Source: an uncultured Bellilinea sp. (GTDB lineage: Bacteria; Chloroflexota; Anaerolineae; Anaerolineales; Anaerolineaceae). From it: 43,543 nucleotides of DNA. Below are positions 17,618 to 25,898 of this stretch, one piece after another (position 1 is the stretch's first letter; each line of letters starts with the position of its first letter). The DNA is taken from NCBI GenBank assembly GCA_938040735.1, contig CALHYE010000012.1:1-43543 (forward strand). Reading direction: 5' to 3'. The notes below the pieces were generated by a model that made no database searches, was not told where the DNA came from, and worked only from the letters and a program-made list of their open reading frames with translations. The translations under genes were made by a program, and so were the position numbers.

Positions 17618-17618
17618 A

Positions 17619-18164
17619 ATGCAATCCGATTTAGAGCGCCAACTTCGGCAGGTTCCGGCCAACACTCCGCAGCCGGAATCTGCCGATCAAAGAATCCTGT
17701 TACTGGGCTACGGCAACCTCGACCGGCAGGATGATGGGGTAGCCTGGCATATCCTTAGAAGGGTGGCTGAGAAACTGGGCGCTCAACTGCCAGCCGTTCC
17801 TGAACAATATTTGTATCAAGTTACATCTGCCATCACCATAGGCTTTGCGCTTCACCTGATTCCGGAACATGCCGAATGGTTAAGTCAGGTAGATCGGGTA
17901 ATCTTTATAGATGCGCATACAGGCAGCATCCCACAGGAAATATCCTTTTCTCTGCTGGAAGCCCGGTTTGAACCCTCCCCCTTTACTCATCATTTGACCC
18001 CCGCAACCTGTCTGGCATTATGCGCTGCTCTCTTCCAAAAAGTTCCGCAAGCAGCCTTATTGTCCGTGCGGGGCTATGATTTCAATTTTAGTCAATCCCT
18101 CTCTCCCGCCGCCACTCAATTGCTTGAACCCGCAGTGGAACGGGTCATAGAATGGCTTGATTAA
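17619..18164 (+). CDS. [NiFe] hydrogenase maturation endopeptidase (HycI/HoxW family)
   Basis: A 181-residue protease that trims the C-terminal tail of the large subunit after nickel insertion. The family nickel-sensing residues are visible: Asp in GYGNLDRQDDGVAWH (about 25-40), Asp in FIDAHTGS, and His in THHLTP. ATG 17619 starts one base after the hoxH stop, implying translational coupling with its substrate. An in-frame TTG upstream would overlap hoxH and is not needed. This is the last gene of the tight structural train. Confidence 0.88.
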   Translation: MQSDLERQLRQVPANTPQPESADQRILLLGYGNLDRQDDGVAWHILRRVAEKLGAQLPAVPEQYLYQVTSAITIGFALHLIPEHAEWLSQVDRVIFIDAHTGSIPQEISFSLLEARFEPSPFTHHLTPATCLALCAALFQKVPQAALLSVRGYDFNFSQSLSPAATQLLEPAVERVIEWLD

Positions 18165-18279
18165 ACGTCAGGTCAAATTTGGTGACATGTTACCCGCCGG
18201 AATGATGACGCAGGTCACTTTAACTGTGGGAGCGTTCAGTGTTACAAAAGTAGATAATTACAAGACCGATCTGAACCCA

Positions 18280-18774
18280 ATGCACACATCCAACCTGATT
18301 GAAACATTACGGACTATTCCCTGGTTTTTGGATTTGAAACCCCAGCAAATCGAAGCGCTGGCGGGAATTTCCTCAATCATACAATACAAAGAAGGCACCG
18401 CCATCTTTTGTGAAGGCGATCGGGTGGATAATATCTACATCATCCTTTCCGGTGAAATTGGGGTTGATATCGCTGTACCTTCCCGCGGAATTGTGCGCAT
18501 CACCACCGCTGAACCGTTGGATATTATTGGCTGGTCCAAATTGACCCCAATCGTTCGACAACGGACGGCTTCCACGATTGCCCTGAAGGATTCAACCCTG
18601 CTCGTTCTTAATGGGGACGAATTAAACCGGCTTTGCGAAGAAGACCCTCGCCTTGGGTATGTCATCATGCGGCGAGTTGCCAATGTGGTAGCCAGCAATC
18701 TCCTCACCATTAAACTTCAATTAATGGACTTGATTCTACAATCATCCAACGAGACGGACGTCAAGACACGCTAA
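18280..18774 (+). CDS. Stand-alone cyclic-nucleotide-binding-domain protein
   Basis: A 164-residue Crp/PKA-type cNMP-binding fold (about 10-150) with no DNA-binding helix-turn-helix and no effector domain. Typical pieces are LKPQQIEALAGIS, EGTAIFCEGDRVDNIYIILSGEIGV and IIGWSKLTP. The canonical phosphate-binding cassette (GE..L...R) is only partly kept, so it may not bind cAMP. The start is uncertain: ATG 18280 covers the whole domain. The frame is open back to 18157, with ATG codons at 18187 and 18202, but none has a clear ribosome site. It sits between the hydrogenase protease and hypA. A redox or metabolite sensor role is only a guess. Confidence 0.7.
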   Translation: MHTSNLIETLRTIPWFLDLKPQQIEALAGISSIIQYKEGTAIFCEGDRVDNIYIILSGEIGVDIAVPSRGIVRITTAEPLDIIGWSKLTPIVRQRTASTIALKDSTLLVLNGDELNRLCEEDPRLGYVIMRRVANVVASNLLTIKLQLMDLILQSSNETDVKTR

Positions 18775-18795
18775 GGCATCCTTTTCAGGGTTTTT

Positions 18796-18823
18796 TTGCT
18801 CCGATTTCTCTTAATGGTAAAAT
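18796..18823 (+). promoter_or_regulatory. Possible hypA promoter, leaderless arrangement
   Basis: TTGCTC (18796-18801), a 16-base spacer, and TAAAAT (18818-18823) lie so close to hypA that transcription would begin at about its ATG (18831). There is no Shine-Dalgarno before that ATG. A T-run (18791-18797) just upstream might terminate the preceding gene, but no clear stem precedes it. Confidence 0.35.
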
Positions 18824-18830
18824 TGAAATC

Positions 18831-19190
18831 ATGCACGAACTTGCTGTAACCGAATCCGTGTTGGAGATTGCCCTGCGCTACGCCAAACAGGCCAACGCCA
18901 CACAAGTAACCGATATTTTTCTGGTTATTGGTAAATTATCCAGTATTGTGGATGATTCGGTAGAATTTTACTGGAACATGATCGCCGAGGACACAATTTG
19001 TCAGAATGCAAATCTGCATTTCAAACGTATTCCGGCTCGATTGAGATGCCTTGATTGTCAACTTGAATTCGAAGTAGAAGACACCCTCTCTCCCTGCCCT
19101 CGGTGCAGCAGTTTCCACCTAAATGTCATTGGGGGGGAAGAGTTTTATGTTGAATCAATCATCGTTGAAAAAGAAGGAGCAACAGCATGA
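18831..19190 (+). CDS. hypA: Hydrogenase nickel-incorporation protein HypA
   Basis: A 119-residue nickel chaperone that works with HypB to deliver Ni to the hydrogenase large subunit. It starts MHELAVTESVL, which carries the N-terminal nickel ligand His2. The zinc site is LRCLDC plus CPRCSS. The length is normal. The ATG has no ribosome site and a -10-like TAAAAT seven bases upstream. The end overlaps hypB by four bases (ATGA). Confidence 0.95.
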   Translation: MHELAVTESVLEIALRYAKQANATQVTDIFLVIGKLSSIVDDSVEFYWNMIAEDTICQNANLHFKRIPARLRCLDCQLEFEVEDTLSPCPRCSSFHLNVIGGEEFYVESIIVEKEGATA

Positions 19191-19858
19191 CCCCTACCCG
19201 TGTTCCGGTTGTTGAAAAAATTCTGGATGCCAATGATCAGGTTGCCCATCAAAACCGAGCGCTGTTTGACCATCACCAAACCTTTGCCATCAATATTATG
19301 GCCTCTCCGGGCGCTGGCAAAACCACCTTCATCCTTCAAACCCTGGAAGGATTGTCTTCCAAATACCGCATGGCGGTTATCGAAGGAGACACCGCCCCGG
19401 TCACGATTGACGCCGACAAAGTGTCCGCTCTAGGCTTGCCGGTTGTTCAGATAAACACCGGCGGAGACTGCCATCTGGATGCGGTCATGCTCCATGCGGG
19501 TTTGCAATCCCTGCCTTTAGAAAACGTTGATGTTGTCTTGATCGAAAATGTGGGCAATCTGATCTGTCCGGCAGCCTTTAAGTTGGGGTCTCACCTCAAC
19601 TTGCTGGTTGCAAGCACCCCCGAAGGGGACGATAAGCCTTACAAGTACCCTAATATGTACCGTGGAATTGATGTGCTGATCATCAATAAAATGGACTTAC
19701 TGCCCTATGTTGATTTCAACATGGCCTATTTCCAACAGGGCGTAGAAATTCTCAACCCCGGCCTGCGCACTTTTCCGGTTTCGGCAAAAACTGGCGAAGG
19801 AATGCCGGCATGGATCAACTGGCTGGACGAGGTCGTTCAAAAACACCTTCAAAAATGA
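19187..19858 (+). CDS. hypB: Hydrogenase nickel-insertion GTPase HypB
   Basis: A 223-residue SIMIBI GTPase. The P-loop is ASPGAGKT (39-46). The G-domain metal site is in NTGGDCHLDA, and IENVGNLICP and IINKMDL complete the family pattern. There is no N-terminal His-rich stretch and no CXXCGC motif, so nickel storage is unlikely and HypB would depend on HypA for metal. It overlaps both neighbours by four bases (ATGA). Confidence 0.95.
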   Translation: MTPTRVPVVEKILDANDQVAHQNRALFDHHQTFAINIMASPGAGKTTFILQTLEGLSSKYRMAVIEGDTAPVTIDADKVSALGLPVVQINTGGDCHLDAVMLHAGLQSLPLENVDVVLIENVGNLICPAAFKLGSHLNLLVASTPEGDDKPYKYPNMYRGIDVLIINKMDLLPYVDFNMAYFQQGVEILNPGLRTFPVSAKTGEGMPAWINWLDEVVQKHLQK

Positions 19859-22167
19859 GCGTGGAAGCCGTTGCGGTTCGAGTTTTAGTTCGTGGAATTG
19901 TGCAAGGGGTTGGCTTCCGGCCGTTTATTTACAGCCTTGCCCAAAAAAACAACTTGAAAGGATGGGTGCGTAACACTTCCGGCAATGTAGAGATCCACCT
20001 GGAGGGCGCTTCAAACCATTTGGATTGTTTTCTAATCGAATTGGAGAATCGCCTACCGCCCCTTGCGCGGATCGACTCCTTGCAGACTGTCACCACAACG
20101 CCCCAAAATTTGGAGGATTTTCGCATTCTTTCCAGCCAGAGCGACCCGTCCCAATTTCAACCCATCTCGCCGGATACCGCAATTTGTGCCGATTGCCGCC
20201 AGGAAATGTTTGATCCGGCAAACCGCCGCTATCGCTACCCCTTCATCAATTGTACCAATTGTGGCCCGCGCTTTACAATCATCCAGAGCCTGCCTTATGA
20301 CCGGCCGAATACCACCATGGCTGGTTTTGAAATGTGTCCTGCCTGCGAGGAGGAATACCACAACCCTCATGATCGTCGTTTTCACGCCCAACCGATTGCC
20401 TGTCCGAAATGCGGCCCCCAGGTATGGTTTGAGGTGGAGGGTCAGCCAATTGCCCACAAGGAAGCTGCCATTCAAACTGCTCGGGAATGGTTGAAACAAG
20501 GAAAAATCCTTGCCGTCAAAGGGCTGGGAGGATTTCATCTTGCCTGCGATGCCGCCAACGAAAAAGCCGTTCAAACACTGCGGAAACGAAAGCAGCGCAG
20601 CGATAAGCCCTTTGCGCTGATGGCATTTGACCTTAAAACAGTCGAACAGTTTTGCCTGGTAAGCCCGCAAGAGAGGGAATGGCTTGAATCGCGATATGCG
20701 CCAATTGTTCTCCTGCAAACCCGTCAGCCTGATAGTTTACCCGCCATTATCGCCCCGCGCCAGAAACGGTTGGGGTTTATGCTGGCTTACACGCCGCTGC
20801 ATCTGTTGCTGACCGAACCGGAAGAAGGTTATCCATCGGTTTTCGTAATGACCAGCGGCAACCTCAGCGATGAACCTATTGCCTATCGGGATGATCAAGC
20901 CCGCCAGCAATTAGCCTCACTCGCTGATGCCTTTTTGCTTCACAACCGCGAAATTCACATGCGGCTGGATGATTCGGTCGTTCAGTCACAACGGTCGCAG
21001 AGGATTTTTATCCGTCGCTCGCGCGGATTTGCCCCAGACGGGATCATCATCAACCAGGAATTGCCTCCCCTGCTGGCAACCGGCGCAGAATTGAAAAACG
21101 CTTTTTGCCTCACCCGCGGTCAATATGCCTTCCTCAGTCACTATATCGGCGATATGCAAAACTACGAAACTTTTCAGTCCTTTGAAGAAGGCATTGCCCA
21201 TTACGAGCGCGTTTTTCAAATCAAGCCTCAAGCAATTGCCTGCGACCAGCATCCAGACTATCTGGCAACCCGATATGCCATTCAACGCGCCAAAGACCAA
21301 AATCTGCCGCTCATTCAGGTTCAACACCATCATGCTCATTTGGTAGCCTGTTTGGCAGATAATCAGTATTCCCCAGACAAGCCAGTCATTGGCGTCATTC
21401 TGGACGGCACCGGTTACGGCAGCGACGGCGCGATCTGGGGTGGGGAATTTTTACTGGGTAACCCCTATGGTTATCAGCGGATGCTTCACCTGAAATACGT
21501 ACCTCTCCCCGGAGGCGACGCAGCCGTCCGCCGGGTCAGCCGTATTGCCCTGGCACACCTCTGGTCAGCGGGCTTCGACTGGGAAGCGCATCTTCCCCCC
21601 GTGAAATCGCTCTGTGAGGAAGAAAGAACCCTGTTGCGTACTCAGCTGGAACGCCGCATAAACACCCCGCTCACTTCCAGTATGGGCCGGCTGTTTGATG
21701 CCGTTTCCGGATTGTTGGGCATCCGGGATCGAATTACTTATGAAGGACAGGCAGCAATCGAATTGGAGAACCTGGCAGATGAAAATGAAAAAGGGAGTTA
21801 TCCTTTTTCAATCCACAGGAACGAAATTGACCCGGCAGTCCTTTGGGAGGCAATCCTCTCGGATTGGCGGAAGGGGCTTTCAATACCGGTCATTGCCGGA
21901 CGGTTTCACAACGCTATTGCCCAACTTATCCTGAACGCAGCTCTTTCTATCCGAGAGGCCAGCGGCGTAAGTGTGGTGGCATTATCCGGCGGGGTGTGGC
22001 AAAACTCTCTGCTCCTCAAGAAAACCGTGCCTCTCCTTGAAAATTATTCGTTTGAAGTCCTCACCCATCAGCGCGTGCCTGCCAATGATGGCGGAATTGC
22101 GCTTGGACAGGCGTTAATCGCCGCTTGTCGCTTCCAATCCTCTTATTTTACTCAAGAAGGATCTTGA
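19855..22167 (+). CDS. hypF: Carbamoyltransferase HypF
   Basis: A 770-residue enzyme that makes the thiocarbamate precursor of the hydrogenase cyanide ligands from carbamoyl phosphate. The domains run in order: acylphosphatase (VLVRGIVQGVGFRPFI, about 8-95), paired zinc fingers (CADC, CTNCGP, CPAC, CPKCGP, about 110-195), a YrdC-like domain (about 205-390), and a Kae1-like carbamoyltransferase with the HHHAH metal motif in VQHHHAHLVACL. ATG 19855 overlaps the hypB stop; the longer open frame upstream is inside hypB. The length is standard. Confidence 0.96.
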   Translation: MSVEAVAVRVLVRGIVQGVGFRPFIYSLAQKNNLKGWVRNTSGNVEIHLEGASNHLDCFLIELENRLPPLARIDSLQTVTTTPQNLEDFRILSSQSDPSQFQPISPDTAICADCRQEMFDPANRRYRYPFINCTNCGPRFTIIQSLPYDRPNTTMAGFEMCPACEEEYHNPHDRRFHAQPIACPKCGPQVWFEVEGQPIAHKEAAIQTAREWLKQGKILAVKGLGGFHLACDAANEKAVQTLRKRKQRSDKPFALMAFDLKTVEQFCLVSPQEREWLESRYAPIVLLQTRQPDSLPAIIAPRQKRLGFMLAYTPLHLLLTEPEEGYPSVFVMTSGNLSDEPIAYRDDQARQQLASLADAFLLHNREIHMRLDDSVVQSQRSQRIFIRRSRGFAPDGIIINQELPPLLATGAELKNAFCLTRGQYAFLSHYIGDMQNYETFQSFEEGIAHYERVFQIKPQAIACDQHPDYLATRYAIQRAKDQNLPLIQVQHHHAHLVACLADNQYSPDKPVIGVILDGTGYGSDGAIWGGEFLLGNPYGYQRMLHLKYVPLPGGDAAVRRVSRIALAHLWSAGFDWEAHLPPVKSLCEEERTLLRTQLERRINTPLTSSMGRLFDAVSGLLGIRDRITYEGQAAIELENLADENEKGSYPFSIHRNEIDPAVLWEAILSDWRKGLSIPVIAGRFHNAIAQLILNAALSIREASGVSVVALSGGVWQNSLLLKKTVPLLENYSFEVLTHQRVPANDGGIALGQALIAACRFQSSYFTQEGS

Positions 22168-22168
22168 A

Positions 22169-22432
22169 ATGTGTCTTGGAATTCCGGGAAAAATCGTTGA
22201 ACTGTATCAGCAGGCCGGCTTACGCATGGCAAAAATTGATTTTGGCGGTGTTTTGCGGGAAGCCTGTGTGGAAACGCTGCCCGAAGCTAAAGTCGGCGAC
22301 TACGCCATCATCCATGCCGGTTTTGCTCTCAACCTGTTAGATGAACAGGAAGCCCTCGAAACCCTCCAACTCCTCCGCGAAGCCGGCGTACTCGATGAAG
22401 AGTTGACTTCACCTTCTTCACCGCAGGAGTAA
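22169..22432 (+). CDS. hypC: Hydrogenase assembly chaperone HypC
   Basis: An 87-residue chaperone that holds the Fe(CN)2CO unit with HypD and passes it to the large subunit. It begins [12 protein letters not shown], with the essential Cys2. The ending is a short Ser/Pro-rich tail. It starts one base after hypF, with AAGAAGGA in the hypF end as ribosome site, and ends five bases before hypD. Confidence 0.95.
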   Translation: MCLGIPGKIVELYQQAGLRMAKIDFGGVLREACVETLPEAKVGDYAIIHAGFALNLLDEQEALETLQLLREAGVLDEELTSPSSPQE

Positions 22433-22437
22433 ATCCA

Positions 22438-23550
22438 ATGGACTTAAGTCTACTCAACCAGACACTGCGGGACGAGCGTCAGGTCAAAGCGGAAATTGAA
22501 AAAATCCGCCGTATTTTGACCCGCCGCTGGGTGCTGATGGAAATTTGCGGCGGACAAACCCACGCCATCATGCAGTCCGGGCTGGATCAACTTCTCCCGC
22601 CAGAAATTGAATTGGTTCACGGCCCAGGCTGTCCGGTTTGCGTCACACCACTGGAACTGATTGACAAAGCGCTGGCAATTGCTTCTCGTCCGGAAGTGAT
22701 TTTTTGTTCATTTGGCGATATGCTGCGCGTGCCGGGTTCAAACCGTGATCTTTTCTCTCTGCGCGCGGGCGGATCAGATGTGCGGGTGGTTTACTCCCCA
22801 TTAGACGCTGTAAAGATTGCTCAGAAAAATCCAGACCGCCAAGTGGTCTTTTTCGCCATTGGGTTTGAAACAACCGCCCCGCCTAACGCCATGAGCGTAT
22901 TACAAGCAAAAGCGCTCGGCCTCAAAAATTATTCCATCCTGGTTTCTCATGTGTTAGTACCCCCAGCCATGCATGCCATTCTCTCTTCCCCGCACAACCG
23001 GGTGCAGGGTTTTCTTCTCGCGGGGCATGTTTGCACCGTTATGGGCTACCGTGATTATCTGCCCATTGCGGAACAGTATCGTGTGCCAATGGCGGTAACC
23101 GGATTTGAGCCGCTGGATTTGGTTCGGGGTATTTATGCGGTGGTCAAAATGCTGGAAAATAATGAAGTACAGGTTGAAAACGCTTACGCTCGAGTGGTTA
23201 AACCCGAGGGAAATCTCGCCGCTCAGGCCATTATTCAAAAGGTATTTCAGACGGTTGATCGAAACTGGCGTGGGATTGGCCGCATTCCGCTCAGTGGATG
23301 GGGGTTGCGCCCCGAATTTACCGAATTTGACGCAGAATGGCGTTTTGAGGTCGGAGACATTCAAACCCGCGAATCGCCGCTGTGTATTGCCGGACAAATC
23401 TTACAGGGTCTTAAAAAACCATTTGACTGTTCCGCCTTTGGCGATCCATGTACCCCTCAAAATCCACTGGGAGCGCCTATGGTATCCGCAGAGGGGGCAT
23501 GCGCGGCTTATTACCGCTTTGCCCGCAATCCATCTACGGTGAAAGGATAA
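22438..23550 (+). CDS. hypD: Hydrogenase Fe-cofactor assembly protein HypD
   Basis: A 370-residue [4Fe-4S] scaffold for Fe(CN)2CO assembly. The redox/iron motifs are [22 protein letters not shown] and GFETTAP. The C-terminal cluster region includes [20 protein letters not shown]. The length is normal, with a GCAGGAG ribosome site within the hypC end. It is part of the uninterrupted hypABFCDE series. Confidence 0.96.
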   Translation: MDLSLLNQTLRDERQVKAEIEKIRRILTRRWVLMEICGGQTHAIMQSGLDQLLPPEIELVHGPGCPVCVTPLELIDKALAIASRPEVIFCSFGDMLRVPGSNRDLFSLRAGGSDVRVVYSPLDAVKIAQKNPDRQVVFFAIGFETTAPPNAMSVLQAKALGLKNYSILVSHVLVPPAMHAILSSPHNRVQGFLLAGHVCTVMGYRDYLPIAEQYRVPMAVTGFEPLDLVRGIYAVVKMLENNEVQVENAYARVVKPEGNLAAQAIIQKVFQTVDRNWRGIGRIPLSGWGLRPEFTEFDAEWRFEVGDIQTRESPLCIAGQILQGLKKPFDCSAFGDPCTPQNPLGAPMVSAEGACAAYYRFARNPSTVKG

Positions 23551-23555
23551 AGCCT

Positions 23556-24620
23556 ATGCCAGACTCTTCCTTTCCTGCAATGGAAGGGCCGGTCTGTCCC
23601 CTTCCCCTTAAACACGATGACCAGATCATCCTGGGACACGGCAGCGGTGGACGCCTGACTCACGACTTAATTCAAAATATATTCCTGCCCTATCTCGGCA
23701 GCCCGCCGCTTCTAAGCGGTGATGACTTCGCCCGCCTGAATCGATCCAACGGCGAATTGATTGTTTCAACCGACTGCCACATCGTCACTCCACTTTTCTT
23801 CCCGGGAGGGGACATTGGCAGGTTAGCGGTATGCGGCACGGTCAACGATATTGCCGTATCCGGCGCCCAACCCCTTTACCTGACCGCCGGTTTTATTCTG
23901 GAAGAGGGTTTACCCATTCGCACTCTCGTGCGAATTTTAGAATCGATGCGCCTTGCCGCTCAAGAGGCCGGCATTCAGATAGTTGCTGGCGACACCAAAG
24001 TGGTTGAAAAAGGCAAAGCTGACGGCATTTTCATTACCACAACTGGCATCGGATTTTTGCCCGAAGAGAGAATCATCAACGGCCATCAGGCTCAACCGGG
24101 CGATGTGATTCTGGTCTCCGGCAGCCTGGGCGATCACGGCATCGCCGTGCTGGCTGAACGCGGTGAACTGGGATTCTCTGCCGAAATCCAGTCCGATGTC
24201 GCTCCCCTGAACGGATTAATTCAGGCGCTTTTGATTGCCGCACCCCATACCCACGTCCTGCGCGACCCCACCCGCGGCGGACTGGCGACAACCCTGAATG
24301 AAATTGCGGTACAGAGCCGGGTTGGAATGCTGCTTTATGAAAACCGCATTCCGATTCAACCCGCCGTTCAGGCAGCCTGCGAGATGCTGGGCTTCGACCC
24401 ATTGTACATTGCTAACGAAGGGAAGATCATCGCCATCGTTCCTCCACAGGAAGCCGAGGCTGCTTTGCAGGCCATGCACAGCCACCCTTATGGGAAATCG
24501 GCATCTCAAATTGGGGAAGTAACCCGCGAGGATACCGGACGCGTTTTGCTCAAAACCAGCATTGGCGCCACACGCATTTTGGATATGCTGGCAGGTGAAA
24601 TTTTGCCCCGCATTTGCTAA
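23556..24620 (+). CDS. hypE: Carbamoyl dehydratase HypE
   Basis: A 354-residue PurM-like ATPase that dehydrates the carbamoyl group on its own C-terminal cysteine to thiocyanate. GHGSGGRLTHDLI lies near the start, and the protein ends in the required LPRIC. ATG 23556 has AAAGGA upstream. The open frame extends to 23448, but only by overlapping hypD. It completes the hyp set for one [NiFe] enzyme, and no second hydrogenase is seen in the window. Confidence 0.96.
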   Translation: MPDSSFPAMEGPVCPLPLKHDDQIILGHGSGGRLTHDLIQNIFLPYLGSPPLLSGDDFARLNRSNGELIVSTDCHIVTPLFFPGGDIGRLAVCGTVNDIAVSGAQPLYLTAGFILEEGLPIRTLVRILESMRLAAQEAGIQIVAGDTKVVEKGKADGIFITTTGIGFLPEERIINGHQAQPGDVILVSGSLGDHGIAVLAERGELGFSAEIQSDVAPLNGLIQALLIAAPHTHVLRDPTRGGLATTLNEIAVQSRVGMLLYENRIPIQPAVQAACEMLGFDPLYIANEGKIIAIVPPQEAEAALQAMHSHPYGKSASQIGEVTREDTGRVLLKTSIGATRILDMLAGEILPRIC

Positions 24621-24621
24621 T

Positions 24622-24870
24622 CTATTCAACTTGATAATCCGGATTCCAGGCGTTGAAAATGCTCGGGTTTAGGCGCGCCATCAAGACATTGGCGGATTCA
24701 AATAACAACTTCAGCGGGTCGTAAAGGAAAATGACCAATCCATAATTCATCTGTGGGGCTAAAAACGATGCCGGCATCGCTCTTTTCGCTCCAGCCATGC
24801 TTGTGAGCATCAGGAACACCTTCCGGTAAGCCGGAGAATAAGTCTCGCTCTGTTTTAACGATAACAATCA
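24622..24870 (-). pseudogene. Frameshifted remnant of a beta-lactamase-like serine hydrolase C-terminus
   Basis: Two overlapping minus-strand frames look like consecutive parts of one protein. The first reads LPEGVPDAHKHGW then KSDAGIVFSP, matching the KTG-box region of class A beta-lactamase-like proteins (HKTGW, DAGIV), with His in place of Thr. The match then jumps frame near 24750 to MNYGLVIFLYDP and ANVLMARLNPSIFNAWNP, which fits the closing strand and helix of the same fold. A small indel near 24750 is the simplest explanation. The catalytic Ser region is absent, so it is a dead fragment, or the tail of the gene at 24855 after a disruption. It ends one base after hypE. Confidence 0.55.
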
Positions 24871-25817
24871 ATCGAAACAGCCATAATGGGATCAATCACC
24901 GCCGGACCTTCAACCACTTTGATTTCGAGGATCGGGGTCATGTAGGTGTATCGCGCTGAAAGTCCTTCCGGTACATATACCCGTATCCCCTTGATGTCGG
25001 TGTAAATCCAATTTTTACCGTCAAAGTGCCAGTGATCGGCCTTTCCTCCAAACAAGGCTGCCGCCCCATGTTGAGTAGGCGGGCAACTAAAGGCGCGCCC
25101 CTGCCGTGTATACTGAGTGACCGTTGGTGGAGGTGGGATCAATTCGACTTTCTCCCCGCCGATCAGCCCATTTACAGCCAGAAACGCTCGCTCAAATGCG
25201 CCGGTGGGATAGATGAGCAACGCAACAATAACCAACCCCAGCAACACCAAAATCAGCACGAGAAATCGTTGGAGAGACTGAGTTCGTGCTGGTTCCTCAA
25301 CAATTTCCATAATCCGCTCAATTTGAATTGGATTCAAGCGCGGGTCCTTTTCCAAAATTGATCGCACTTCTTCTCTCGAATTTCCCAATTCGAGTAGTTT
25401 TCTAGCCTGCTGAACCGCCCGGTCCGGTGGTTCAACTGCCCCTTCATGTTCTCGCCAATCATCTTTCATGAGATTGGTGCGGCTGACCGGCTTGCCCGCC
25501 CCGGTGATTGGGATTATCGCCGAAATGGTTTGGCCGTTGTTTTCAAGTTTTGTTTTGATTTTCTCGCGTACCGTTCCAAAGGGCATCCATACCCCATACA
25601 ATTCCACCCCCAGCGCTGGTGGGTACTGAATCAGTCGAATGAAATCCCCGGTTTCAGAAACCTCAAATTCTGTGCTGCAAACATTGCAGTGAAGCAAATC
25701 GGGAACACCCGCTTCACGAAGAACTTCCAGCCCCAGCTGATTGCACACCGGACAATTCAAACTCTTTGCCCAAAAACCAAGGACTGATTGCATCGGGCGG
25801 ACTTGTTCCATGCTCAT
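24855..25817 (-). CDS. Zinc-ribbon, single-pass membrane protein of unknown function
   Basis: About 320 residues. The N-terminus has a zinc-ribbon-like pair, CPVC and CNVC, 24 residues apart. A charged middle region (PDRAVQQARKLLELGN, DPRLNPIQIERIMEIV) precedes one clear membrane helix (FLVLILVLLGLVIVALLIY). The C-terminal domain would then be extracellular (KADHWHFDGKNW, TYMTPILEIKVVEGP). I do not recognise the family. Start choice: ATG 25817 or 25811. A strong -10 (TATAAT) abuts them, implying a leaderless transcript beginning near 25811. The 3' end overlaps the serine-hydrolase remnant, so the original protein may have been longer. Confidence 0.7.
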   Translation of the reverse strand: MSMEQVRPMQSVLGFWAKSLNCPVCNQLGLEVLREAGVPDLLHCNVCSTEFEVSETGDFIRLIQYPPALGVELYGVWMPFGTVREKIKTKLENNGQTISAIIPITGAGKPVSRTNLMKDDWREHEGAVEPPDRAVQQARKLLELGNSREEVRSILEKDPRLNPIQIERIMEIVEEPARTQSLQRFLVLILVLLGLVIVALLIYPTGAFERAFLAVNGLIGGEKVELIPPPPTVTQYTRQGRAFSCPPTQHGAAALFGGKADHWHFDGKNWIYTDIKGIRVYVPEGLSARYTYMTPILEIKVVEGPAVIDPIMAVSIDCYR

Positions 25818-25847
25818 ATTATAATGAGATTTTGTTGTCCTTGACAA
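25818..25847 (-). promoter_or_regulatory. Promoter for the minus-strand zinc-ribbon gene
   Basis: On the minus strand TTGTCA (plus 25842-25847) is followed after 18 bases by a perfect TATAAT (plus 25818-25823). The expected start is at about 25811, the second candidate ATG, so the message would have no leader. The -35 overlaps that of the divergent promoter. Confidence 0.65.
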
Positions 25848-25868
25848 TCTATTTATCTCATTTATACT
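25841..25868 (+). promoter_or_regulatory. Promoter for the methyltransferase gene
   Basis: A perfect TTGACA (25841-25846), a 16-base spacer and TATACT (25863-25868), about 25 bases ahead of an ACGGGAG ribosome site and the ATG at 25899. It shares five of its six -35 bases with the divergent minus-strand promoter, so the two should compete for polymerase. Confidence 0.75.
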
Positions 25869-25898
25869 TACCTCATAATAAACGGGAGAAAATAAATA

